This document shows, piece by piece, positions 23,059 to 31,813 of a stretch of 64,000 bases of DNA. Each line of letters begins with the position of its first letter. Positions within the stretch are counted from its first letter, which is position 1. The DNA is from Coniochaeta sp. PMI_546 (lineage: Eukaryota; Ascomycota; Sordariomycetes; Coniochaetales; Coniochaetaceae). The notes beneath the pieces are model-generated. The model was not told where the DNA came from. It was given only the letters and a program-made list of their open reading frames with translations, and did no database searches. The DNA lies in contig MU271152.1 of the NCBI GenBank assembly GCA_021432605.1, positions 62,001-126,000 of the forward strand, written 5' to 3'. The translations under genes were made by a program, and so were the position numbers.

Positions 23059-23902
23059 CTAGACTCTGGTCGAGGGTCTCTGGCTGCAGCAAGAGATCCA
23101 CTTCACGATATACTCGGTTGGTTCCAGGGGTAATGACATTACGAGACACGTCGTCCGAGGGGAGGAAGTTTCACGATCAAGACAGTATTTGGTTGAATTA
23201 GAGATACCTATTATCGGCATGAGCACACCATCAGTGGTTTGGATTCGGGAGAGGGTTGGAGACAATTCTGCGCGGCGTTGGCGGTTGGTAACACTGTGCG
23301 GTAGAAAGCTGGCGTGTAGACAGTCAGCATGGCGACGGTGCCTTCATCCAGTGAAGCTATTCCAAGACCAATTCACACCTTTTACCATGCACACTCTCGA
23401 TGCTCGGGGCATCTTGCCTCAGGTTGTGGCTTGGAAGCGGCAGTGCTGTCTCTTTTGTGTAAGTAATGTGGCACGGGCCAATGGCAGTTGACGATCTGCG
23501 CCGCCCCTGTCTAAACTAAACTATCGATTGCCCTTGTTGCTTTCCCAATCGGGTTGCTCGAGGCTCTGGCTGCTCTTCAAGACTTTAGCAACACTCAACC
23601 AACGTATCTACACCTCACTCCTTCCTATCTTTCTTATCGAGCAGTGCCGGAACCATCATACCATATTCAACATTCCATAAGCAGCCTCTAAACAAGCATT
23701 GAGCTCTCCCGACACCTGGTTATCCACAATTTCCCCGCGTCCAGCTTCTCCAAACCCCAAGTTTCGTACGACCAGGCTGCGGGTCCTCCCGTCCGCAGCC
23801 TCCAGGCCCGAGACGAAACAAAGGACGACACACGGGGGCGGCGAATTCCTTCCTCCGAACTGCAGAACGAGGCCGTCACAGTCCCTCGGGACGAGAGCCA
23901 CA
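23059..23902. other. Spacer and probable promoter
   Basis: About 840 bp between the deaminase-like gene and the membrane-protein gene. The frame upstream of 23903 is open back to 23699 but has no ATG there, so it is read as 5' leader. CT-rich sequence near 23560-23640 fits a promoter. Nothing else was recognised. Confidence 0.5.
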
Positions 23903-25597
23903 ATGGCCTCCCCCTCCGATACTCCCCCCTCCGACAACACCTCCTCCTCCTCATCGAACCCGCTCTCCCAATGGTTTCCAACCGGCCAAAACGACTCCTC
24001 CGGCTGGCGCCTCGACGTCGTGACCCTGCTGGCCGTGATAGGCGAGTCCAGCGTAGCCGAGCACAGCCAGGCCATAACCGCCTCCTTCCTCTGCCTCCTC
24101 CCGCGCATCATACCCGCCCCGCAGGCGCTCCTCAAGCCCTCGCGGCCCATGCGGCTGCCCGAAGTCCGAGCGAAGACGGCGGGGGTCTATAATGGGGTGG
24201 TGCTGGACTCTGTGGGGTTCTTCGCCGACATCTTGCACCCGCTGGACCAATTACATCCCTTCGAGTTCAAGGTGTTGGAGATCACGCACACGGACCTGAA
24301 CGAGGCTGGGGGCATCGTGGTTGATGGCGAGCGGGCCGGGGAGGGGAGTTGGGCGGAGGGGTTCAGGCGGATGTTCCGCCGGACGAGGACGCGGAGGGGG
24401 TCGGGGGAGTTTGACAGGCAGAGGCGGGGGAGCAGATTGACGCCCGGCCCGCTGCCGGAGGCGAACGAAGCGAGCAACGGGAAGGAGAGGGAAAAGGACA
24501 CCGTTACGAGGACCGGGACGCTGGCTACCGGCGCGAGCGGGAATGTTACGTTTGAGACCAAGGCGGACAACGATCCCGAGATCGGGGGCGTGCTGCCGCA
24601 GCCCGGGGTGAGGAGGCGGGAGACTGTGTCGGAGAAGATGACGGATTACCTCGTCAACCCGACCCTGGCGAACACGGAGAAGCGGCCTGCCGTGCCGGCC
24701 ACGCTGTACAGTCCGGTGCACGTGCTTTCGTTCCTGTCGTTCCTGCTGAGTCTTGCGCTGGTGGGGACGGCGGTCTACTGGAAGGACGGGACGGCGATCG
24801 TGGCCGTCGGCGCCATCAGCGTGGCTAGCAGTGTGGTTGGGTATGCGAGCTGGTGGCAGCCCATGCTGATGAACCGGAGCCACACGAATCAGGTGCCCCG
24901 CGGGGACGTGGTGATCCGTACCCGCGAAGGGGCGTTTGTGCTGATCCGGTGCACGGAGGAGGTTGCTAGGGAGCTGTACTCTGGCACCGAGGAGTGCATG
25001 TACTATGTCAGCGAGAGGAGTTATCCGGCGTACATGGGCATCGGGACGGTGATGCTCATGATCTCGGTCGTGCTGCTGGGCAACTGCAACTGGAACTCGC
25101 AGGTCTTCATAGGGGCCAGCTATATCACGCTCAACGGGCTGTATTGGGCCATGGGGCTTCTGCCGCGGGAGTACTTCTGGGATATGAGTCGGTACAAGTG
25201 CGAGGACAAGACGCCACAGGACGCGAAGGATGCGCACACCACGACCAACCCGGATGATCCGCGAGAAGGGGTTAAGAGTTATACACGGACCTTGTGGTAT
25301 GCGATCCGCGAGACGAGGAGGACAGGGTGGGTGGAGAGGAGTGGTGCGGCGCCGGGGACGAAGCAGTGGAGGGAGTGGCTGCAGGAGGCAGACCGGGCGG
25401 CCAAGAAGAAGCAGAGGAACTGGCCTTCTGTGCAGAGGAAGGACGAGATCATGAGGAATTTCATTGCCGAGGAGAGAGATTGCGCCGATACTGAGGCTGA
25501 GACGGATGGCGAGGCTGTGGATATGGCCGAACAGCATGCGCCGTTGATCGAGGTGCAGCCGAGGACCATGTCGGGACGACTGGACTCTTCGTTCTAG
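23903..25597 (+). CDS. Fungal four-helix integral membrane protein, function unknown
   Basis: Single-exon ORF of 564 aa from the first in-frame ATG (context CACAATGG). The N-terminal part is Ser-rich, then SQWFPTGQNDSSGWRLDVVTL. There is a basic, probably cytosolic stretch at about residues 155-200 (RRMFRRTRTRRGS). Two adjacent hydrophobic segments lie at about residues 271-292 and 297-318, and a second pair at about 378-400 and 406-426, separated by a loop with a Cys-containing ECMYYVSERSYPAYMG. The C-terminal tail is charged (KKKQRNW, DTEAETDGEA). I recognise this as a type of conserved fungal hypothetical protein but know no assigned function. High GC in codon third positions produces a 469-codon antisense open stretch, which I regard as a shadow. 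Confidence 0.8.
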   Translation: MASPSDTPPSDNTSSSSSNPLSQWFPTGQNDSSGWRLDVVTLLAVIGESSVAEHSQAITASFLCLLPRIIPAPQALLKPSRPMRLPEVRAKTAGVYNGVVLDSVGFFADILHPLDQLHPFEFKVLEITHTDLNEAGGIVVDGERAGEGSWAEGFRRMFRRTRTRRGSGEFDRQRRGSRLTPGPLPEANEASNGKEREKDTVTRTGTLATGASGNVTFETKADNDPEIGGVLPQPGVRRRETVSEKMTDYLVNPTLANTEKRPAVPATLYSPVHVLSFLSFLLSLALVGTAVYWKDGTAIVAVGAISVASSVVGYASWWQPMLMNRSHTNQVPRGDVVIRTREGAFVLIRCTEEVARELYSGTEECMYYVSERSYPAYMGIGTVMLMISVVLLGNCNWNSQVFIGASYITLNGLYWAMGLLPREYFWDMSRYKCEDKTPQDAKDAHTTTNPDDPREGVKSYTRTLWYAIRETRRTGWVERSGAAPGTKQWREWLQEADRAAKKKQRNWPSVQRKDEIMRNFIAEERDCADTEAETDGEAVDMAEQHAPLIEVQPRTMSGRLDSSF

Positions 25598-27052
25598 GGA
25601 TTCGTTGGGTATACATTCGAAGGGCGTATGGGGATATTCTAGCTTGCATGGAATGGGCATCTATACAAATACTGGCGGCATGTACACGGTAATGAGGAAA
25701 GGCTACTTTCGGGATATCTGGTCTAGCATGACGGGAAGGAAAATACAGGTCAATGTCTTAGGCTATCTCTGGATGCCACTCGTCGGGCTCGTCGTCCCGT
25801 ACAGTCTTGAAGTTTCGGTAAGGAAGGTGACAGACAGGTGAACTGAGCTAGACATCTAAACATTGATCGTGGACAGATCCTCTAAGCCAAGATGGCCCAA
25901 GGGATCAGTGACCATGTGTGCTCAGCGACAGCTCTATAACAGATCACATTGCTTGAAGCCAGTACTCACACAGGAAGATCACTTCCGAGCGCGTGTTCTA
26001 TTTGTTGAGAGACACTAGAATGCCGCAGATGGCCAAGTCCGTGCTAAAATCTAGGGTGAGAGCTCCCAGACAGGTTTCCAGCCGACTACCTCTCGCGCAG
26101 TTATTTAAATGCCTAGGAGAGCGAAGCTAAATAACATAGTAAGAGCTAAGGCTTGTACGAGAGATGGAATTGTCCACGTCAAGTTAGCTATTCTTAGACA
26201 CGTATGAAGGTGGACGACCTCCTGGTTATTTTGGAACCAGGGGGAGGAGGTCTAGACTAGAGATGTATGGGTGTGGACGACATCGTTCCGAATCAATATC
26301 TCGAACACACACAAAAGTTCCGGTAGCAGTCTGCGGTACCTGGGCTGCTGGGGTAGTGATTGAGGTAGGCGTCACCTCCATTACCGGTATGTTCTCGCGA
26401 TCGCGACGTTTACCAGCTACCTTACCTTATGCGGCTTATTCTCGCGCAGCCTTGTCGGGCAAGCCCGTTTCACAACAGGTCCTGTGACCTTCACGGCCGA
26501 CCAACAGGACGGCAAGGAGATGCTAGCATGAGTGAAACCGGAGCCTCTCAGTAGCTACGCAGGGAGAAGCTGAGCCCGAACCCGTCAAGATCCGCAACAG
26601 GACGGGAGGGAAACACCAAGGTAGCATCCCGGCGCCCTTTCGCGGGTTTGGCGGGTGCGGCCGGCTTGAAATACGGTCAGGTGGCAGCTGAAACCCGGCC
26701 CTCCGTGCAGGCCAGGCCGGCAACCATTTCGTGGCAGTGATGGCAGTACTTTGATGGAAGTCCGGTCAGCCACGGAGTTGGACACTCTAATGCTCTGGAT
26801 GCCTAAGGTAGTAGGACTGCAGATGTTAGCAGGACCATATCGGTCTGACCTACGAGTTTCTGGACGAACACGCGGCCATGCCACAACTGCTAGAACTGCG
26901 CTACTAGCAGAGTCCAGTGGAGGGCTTGAAAGGCAAGAGGATGACAAATGTACCACAGTAGATAATACCGGTAGTAATAGTCCTACAATCTACGATCTGC
27001 GGAAAGTGGAATTCACCTGCAGCCCTTCACAAGGGTACCGTTACAACGCTGG

Positions 27053-27059
27053 TGACTCA
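27053..27059. promoter_or_regulatory. Candidate GCN4/CPC1 response element (distal)
   Basis: TGACTCA, the core word bound by Gcn4-family bZIP factors, about 1.2 kb upstream of the first CPC1 uORF. A single 7-bp match can occur by chance. Confidence 0.3.
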
Positions 27060-27576
27060 TGTTCTCAATTGACGAGGGATGCACGAGACGCACCGCCAGC
27101 TTTCCAATTCACTCTCCTGATTCGCTGTCACTGTTATAATGCGAGTTGAGACGATCGTAGAACTCGTTTCTGCACGGCACAGGTCCGTCTGGAAGATTGC
27201 TTGCAGGCTGTGGACTCCACTGCCAGGTCCGAAGTTGACTGGGGCACAGTCTGACCTCCGCAGTTTGCCGGCGCGGGAGACAATCGAGAAGCTTGATGGT
27301 GGGCAAAGCCCTACGAATTCATTTGCGTGGCCCTGACGCGCCCGTCCTGGAAAAGGCGCGGGAGAGGATTGCGACGCTTGGCCTAAGAAAGGTAGCCTAG
27401 GATTTTGCTTGCGTGTGCTGTCGCCAATGCCTTCCATCCCTTTCGACGAGATTCAGAAGATGGAATTTGAGTCCGCTTCAGTAGTCTTCTCATGAACTAT
27501 CTGTGATCCAATCGTAAAAGACACGATTCAAGATTGTATTGAGAGGAGGTGCCCCATGTGCTACGAAGAGTGCCTT

Positions 27577-27617
27577 TTGACATTTCCCTTGACATTTGCC
27601 TTGACATGTCCTGACAT
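27577..27617. repeat. Four tandem TTGACAT elements
   Basis: TTGACAT occurs at 27577, 27589 and 27601, with CTGACAT at 27611. Spacings are 12, 12 and 10 bp, with a pyrimidine-rich filler (TTCCC, TTGCC, GTC) between them. The array lies about 670 bp upstream of the CPC1 uORF1. Regular spacing near one helical turn suggests a cluster of binding sites; the factor is unknown. Confidence 0.6.
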
Positions 27618-27903
27618 TCCGCGCCTTTTGCGGTCCGATCCCACGACTTCCTGATCAAGGCGGCCGCAACGCTCCAATCAGAGGCACTCAATTTCGCGAT
27701 ATTCTGCTGCTACGCTAGTCCGCAAATGGCTTAGCCATTCTCGGCCGAGAGACAAAGTCCTCAGCGTTGCGCCTATTGGCTAGGCCAGGTCGTGAAGCTG
27801 GGGCAGTGCGCCAAGAGACACTCCATTTGGCGGCAGAATCACGACCCCCTGGTCGTCCGGCGAGGAAAGCACCCAGCCAGAAGGGGCTTAGCGTAAAAAG
27901 GTG

Positions 27904-27910
27904 TGACTCA
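27904..27910. promoter_or_regulatory. Candidate CPC1 autoregulatory element
   Basis: TGACTCA, flanked as TGTGACTCACAC so that the neighbourhood is itself a near palindrome. It lies about 375 bp upstream of uORF1. Gcn4/CPC1-type factors bind this word, and cpc-1 is known to be transcriptionally autoregulated in related fungi; use here is inferred. Confidence 0.5.
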
Positions 27911-28283
27911 CACGGTAAATCCCCACAATTGACTTTGGACATCAAACGGACAGAAGCCCCAAGCAACTGGTCCTGCAAGACATGTCCCTGCCTATCAGGC
28001 AGATCTCAAGATAGCGGGGTGAATAACCAGTGCGAAATTGTTAGTGGTTAGCTGGGAACTTGACCCGTCGTCCTTCGACTTCTTCACAGGTAACCAACAG
28101 GCGGGCAGGCAGTCAGTGGCCTGGCGCACATGCCCCTCCGCCTCGCGTTTGGCTTTTTGCTGCCTGAAAAATACAAAACCTCGCTCCGCCCACCAAAATT
28201 CTCGCTCGTCTCTCTTTTTTTCCCTTCTTCAACCCAAAATCTCACCACCAGAATATTATAACAGCATCAAGGTCACGTCCAAG

Positions 28284-28292
28284 ATGCGCTAA
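28284..28292 (+). promoter_or_regulatory. uORF1 of CPC1 (AUG CGC UAA)
   Basis: A two-codon upstream ORF. It lies in the same frame as CPC1, and its stop UAA marks the upstream limit of the open frame that continues to the bZIP domain. Minimal uORFs of this type allow reinitiation in the GCN4 system, where eIF2 phosphorylation lets ribosomes bypass the inhibitory downstream uORF. It assumes transcription starts upstream of 28284. Confidence 0.6.
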
Positions 28293-28979
28293 CTAAACCC
28301 CTTCCCCGGTGAACCTGCTTCGGCAACAATCGACAAAATTACTTCCACATCAAACTACACTTTTCTCCCCACTCAACCCCCTTCAGCTCTTCCTTCACAG
28401 GTCGATCTGAACTATAGCACTGTGCTTCCCAGCTCAAGCTCCAGTTCTCCGTCAACTACCGCCGCCATTTACGGCCTAGACTTCCCAGTCTTCATCACGG
28501 GTTCCCAACAGTCATCATGGCTTCCCTCCAGTTCCACCAGCCTGCCGGCAACACCCGCGCACCAACAACCTACTCAACCGCCGCAACAGGACTTCGTTCT
28601 GTTCCCCGACGAGCCTTCACGGCTAGCAGGACACCACCGTCAACCTAGACGCCTTGTCTCTCAACCTCCAGCCATCGGAGTTGTAACATCTCAGCAACCG
28701 CAACATCATCAACAACAGCACTATTCTCAGCAGCAGCAGCACTTAGGCTCGCCAGCAGTGCAGAATCAACGAGTTGCGAACATCATCCAGGCTACAGGGC
28801 ACGCAACGTCTTCTTCGGCTTTCAACAATCATCGGTTTAGCTCTACGCAGAACTCCAACCAGTTCTACGCTTCATCTGCTCCATCTTCCACTGTTGCTCT
28901 GAACCAGGCACGCGCCAACTCTCGGCCGCCAGTTCCCCTGTTCCCCCAAAGCACAGGTAGCATCCCGCAGCAAAACAAG
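28293..28979 (+). other. AUG-less in-frame N-terminal extension of CPC1
   Basis: 229 codons in frame with CPC1 and without a stop or an in-frame AUG. The translated sequence is not random: it is Ser/Pro/Gln-rich with blocks such as QPPQQDFVLFPDEPS, NQRVANIIQATGH and QFYASSAPSS, which look like conserved activation-domain sequence of filamentous-fungal CPC1/CpcA proteins. Near-cognate candidate starts include AUC at 28329 (A at -3, G at +4), CUG at 28407 and GUG at 28422 (A at -3). Published work on Neurospora cpc-1, as I recall it, reports initiation at near-cognate codons giving extended isoforms. An intron with an acceptor at 28400 (TTCACAG) is an alternative explanation, but no upstream AUG exon is obvious. 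Confidence 0.6.
28517..28648 (+). promoter_or_regulatory. uORF2 of CPC1 (43 codons)
   Basis: ATG at 28517 (context TCATCATGG, G at +4) opens a 43-codon frame ending in TAG at 28646-28648. It runs in the +2 frame relative to the extension and is nested inside it. It is the first AUG after uORF1, and no other AUG lies between it and the CPC1 AUG at 28980. Its size is close to the roughly 41-codon second uORF of Neurospora cpc-1, so it is the likely inhibitory uORF. It begins MASLQFHQPAGN; peptide sequence conservation is not known to me. Confidence 0.65.
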
Positions 28980-29669
28980 ATGTTCTCAGGTAATTTGCCA
29001 TCTCACCGCTCAGCCGCGTTACACTCAAACTCACACACCTGCTCAGATCTCGAGGATTTCACCGCCTTCGGTGGCGGCGCTTCTGGCTACGACATGAGCC
29101 GTAGTGCCTCCAACTCCACCAACATGGGCACCATCTCACCGAGTGAACTGCTCATGTCTGCGCCCAACTCCACCGCGCTCACAGCTCTTACTTCGCCTTC
29201 TATCTATACTCCAGAATTGAGCGATAGCTTCGATGTGTCGCCCAGCTTTGAGCCCGCCGACGCGTGGGACAGCTCAGACAACTGGCCTTCATTGTTCCCC
29301 GACAGCAACGCGGCTCAGCCTCTTGTTGCCGACCAGTCTCCTGACATGGACGGCATCGACATTGAACAGGCTGCAACAGCTCACGAGCGTCGCAAGTCCA
29401 GCAATGTCTCGCCCAAGAGCTCTAGCCGTCACTCGCTCGTCGCTGGCGTCAATGCCCGGAAGCGCGATAAGCCCCTCCCTCCCATCGTAGTCGAAGACCC
29501 CAACGACAGCGTGGCCGTCAAACGAGCTCGCAACACTCTTGCTGCTCGTAAGTCACGGGAGCGGAAAGCTGCAAAGATGGAGGAGCTGGAGGCGGAAATC
29601 GCCCGGTTAGAAGCGGATCGTGATTATTGGAAAAACTTGGCGATGGCACATGGCGTGAGCGGTGCTTAA
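28980..29669 (+). CDS. cpc1: Cross-pathway control bZIP transcription factor CPC1 (GCN4/CpcA ortholog)
   Basis: 229 aa from the first in-frame ATG to TAA. The C-terminus is a GCN4-class bZIP: basic region VKRARNTLAARKSRERKA, with the Asn, two Ala, Ser/Cys-type and Arg positions that contact TGACTCA, then a leucine-zipper stretch MEELEAEIARLEADRDYWKNL. Upstream are an acidic patch with DNWPSLFPD, resembling the Gcn4 central activation motif (WTSLF in yeast), and the linker RDKPLPPIVVEDPND preceding the bZIP as in family members. The factor activates amino-acid biosynthesis genes during amino-acid starvation. Translational control is indicated by two uORFs and a long leader. The same frame extends upstream without AUG, so longer isoforms are likely (see the 28293-28979 entry). 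No intron is needed in this part. Confidence 0.9.
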   Translation: MFSGNLPSHRSAALHSNSHTCSDLEDFTAFGGGASGYDMSRSASNSTNMGTISPSELLMSAPNSTALTALTSPSIYTPELSDSFDVSPSFEPADAWDSSDNWPSLFPDSNAAQPLVADQSPDMDGIDIEQAATAHERRKSSNVSPKSSSRHSLVAGVNARKRDKPLPPIVVEDPNDSVAVKRARNTLAARKSRERKAAKMEELEAEIARLEADRDYWKNLAMAHGVSGA

Positions 29670-31813
29670 GAAGCAGTGCTCACCGGTTTACCAGGGTTTG
29701 GTCTGGAACGACCTATTTAACCCTCGTCCAACTTCGCGGACGAGGAGGGGATTAGTTTATACCTGTCTTTTCTACTTACTCCCACTAGGGAGTTAGTTTC
29801 AAGCATTTCTTACAGTTCGGTTCGGCTTGGACGTGTTATCTAGTATCTCTATCATCCGGACGAACTATTTTGGGTTTCCTAGGCTCGATGCTGCTGAGGA
29901 GTTTCGTCTCCATCGACAGACATTATGTGTTAGTTTCTTAGGCTCAATTATATCGGGGATCTTTATCCCTCGAACACAACTTGTGACGCATCTTAAATTT
30001 ACATCTTGTCCACTCGTCGTGATTATGAATAAGGTCAGCCTCATCCTTGTAAGACGGCATTGCTTCTGCCCGCCCTCAGAGATCTTCTGCCTCGTACCTT
30101 ACCAGCACAACTGTTTCCGTTACCTGTGGCACCCCAAGCTGTATACTCCGACTTATTTCAACTTGCAGAACCGGCGGCAGTTGCACGTCTCCCTTCACTC
30201 AGGCGCTCACTGTGCCTTCTCAGCCCTCCCCTGACCAAAAGTTAGGTGCTCAGCCAATGAAGGTCTGACGGTTTACATCGGGTCGTTGCTTCTCCGCGGC
30301 TGACCTCCTACAGGCTCACTTGCTGATTAAGTCTATGATGGAAACTCCCATATGATGGAACCCCCATGACAGATCTTCAGAGGACAAAAGGAACTCGTTT
30401 CCACGGCGGAGTTTGCCTGCAAACCATCTGTCGGTGCCTGACTGCGTTCCAGCCTTACCTCTTCAAACAACCTGGATGGAACTCATGTATGCTCAGGCTT
30501 TCCTTCAAACGCCTGATTCTGCTATGCTCACGATGACAATGTCATTGTCAACGATACCCGCGGCTTCTCTCGGCTTCTACTGTGAAGCATGTGCCTGTTT
30601 GCTAGACGCTTTGTAATACGTAGATAAGGTAGCAAGATAACTTGGTATCGAATTAGTACGCGTACGGTAGGCAAAAGATAGATACTTATTTCTAGACCTC
30701 TCCACCCATCCAACGCACTGCTTGGCAATGTGTCCGTTCTCCTGAGGTACTGCCGAGATAACAAGTCCCGGAAACACGTCCTCTCACGCCGTTCTAGCTG
30801 GGCACTCTCAAGCAAAGTCTGGTCTTGGAGCCTAGGAAAGACCGTAGACTGCCGCCATATAGTTGGATGGAATTACATCGTAACTTGATTCGTGGCCACT
30901 GTATTGTATCCAGGTACGTCGAGATAATAACACGCGGTCCTGCCCAAAGCAGAAAAGTGTCGCCGGAAGTGTGACCGTATCTTTATTCATTCAGACCGTA
31001 TTCGTCAAAACTCTATAAACACGTAGAAATAAGAACGAAAAGCAAAGCTGAGGTCATGTTCCCCCTATGCAATGAACAAAAGTCGGAAAAGAACCTTTCC
31101 TTTCCGATCCGCACCTTTTTCCAAGCCGAAAAAAAAAAACATGCCAATCCGGTAGTACCAAGTTGATCCAGTTTTCCATCCAGCCCTCCATCGAACCGAT
31201 CATGCTGAAGACGCAACCCCCTTTGCCATTGCCTCTTGACCTCAAGGCTGGGCAATTCGCAATCCTCATGCGTGCGGTACCATCGGGTTGAACTCGGCTT
31301 GCTTGTCTCTCATGTTACATGTCAAATGCTCTCTCGCAAAGTAGGAATTCGATCTCGGAATAACACCAGACGAGAATGGAAACTGAGACAACCTAACCCC
31401 GACGAGACACAGAAGAAACCCAGTGGCGCAAAAGCCACCACCGGAGCCCTCGGGAGAAAGGACAAAGTACTTTTTGTTGTATCCACTGAACCCTCCGCCG
31501 TGCAGGGAAAAGGCCCAAAACATGAGAGTCGTCATAAGGGCGTCTTTCAGCCACGACGTCCGAGAACTTGTAGGAAAGGGGCATTAAGTGAGTCCCACCC
31601 CCAGGTCTCATCTTCTCTATCTCACTACTTCTGTTCCTGCTCTTCGTAAAATAATCGACGAGATCCCCTGACCGAACGATATAGGCGGGGATCTTAATCG
31701 TACATATACAATGTGATTAGGTTCTTTGCTGGTATTATCCTGCCGTAGTTGCAGGGAAGGAGGGGTGTTTTCACGACGTCCGCATGCTAGACTGCCTCGT
31801 GCGCACTTTCGAA
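29670..31813. other. Convergent intergenic region
   Basis: About 2.1 kb between the 3' end of CPC1 and the 3' end of the large minus-strand gene. Near 29705-29750 a CCTCGTCC / CGGACGAGGAGG pair could form a hairpin in the CPC1 3' UTR. An A-run lies at about 31129-31139. No gene was recognised. Confidence 0.45.

Larger units (their letters stand above)
25598..28283. other. CPC1 upstream region (promoter-rich spacer)
   Basis: About 2.7 kb with no recognisable protein gene. It includes a 12-bp palindrome TCGCGATCGCGA at 26395-26406, TACCTTACCTTA-like words near 26412-26425, four TTGACAT repeats at 27577-27617, and two TGACTCA words at 27053-27059 and 27904-27910. The final 200 bp are pyrimidine-rich, as in a transcription start region for CPC1. 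Confidence 0.55.

Noticed and set aside
24251-25660. 469-codon open frame antisense to the four-helix membrane protein gene
   Set aside because: It mirrors the GC-rich third positions of the real gene, is full of Arg, Pro and His, and lacks any domain; the sense frame has clear membrane segments.
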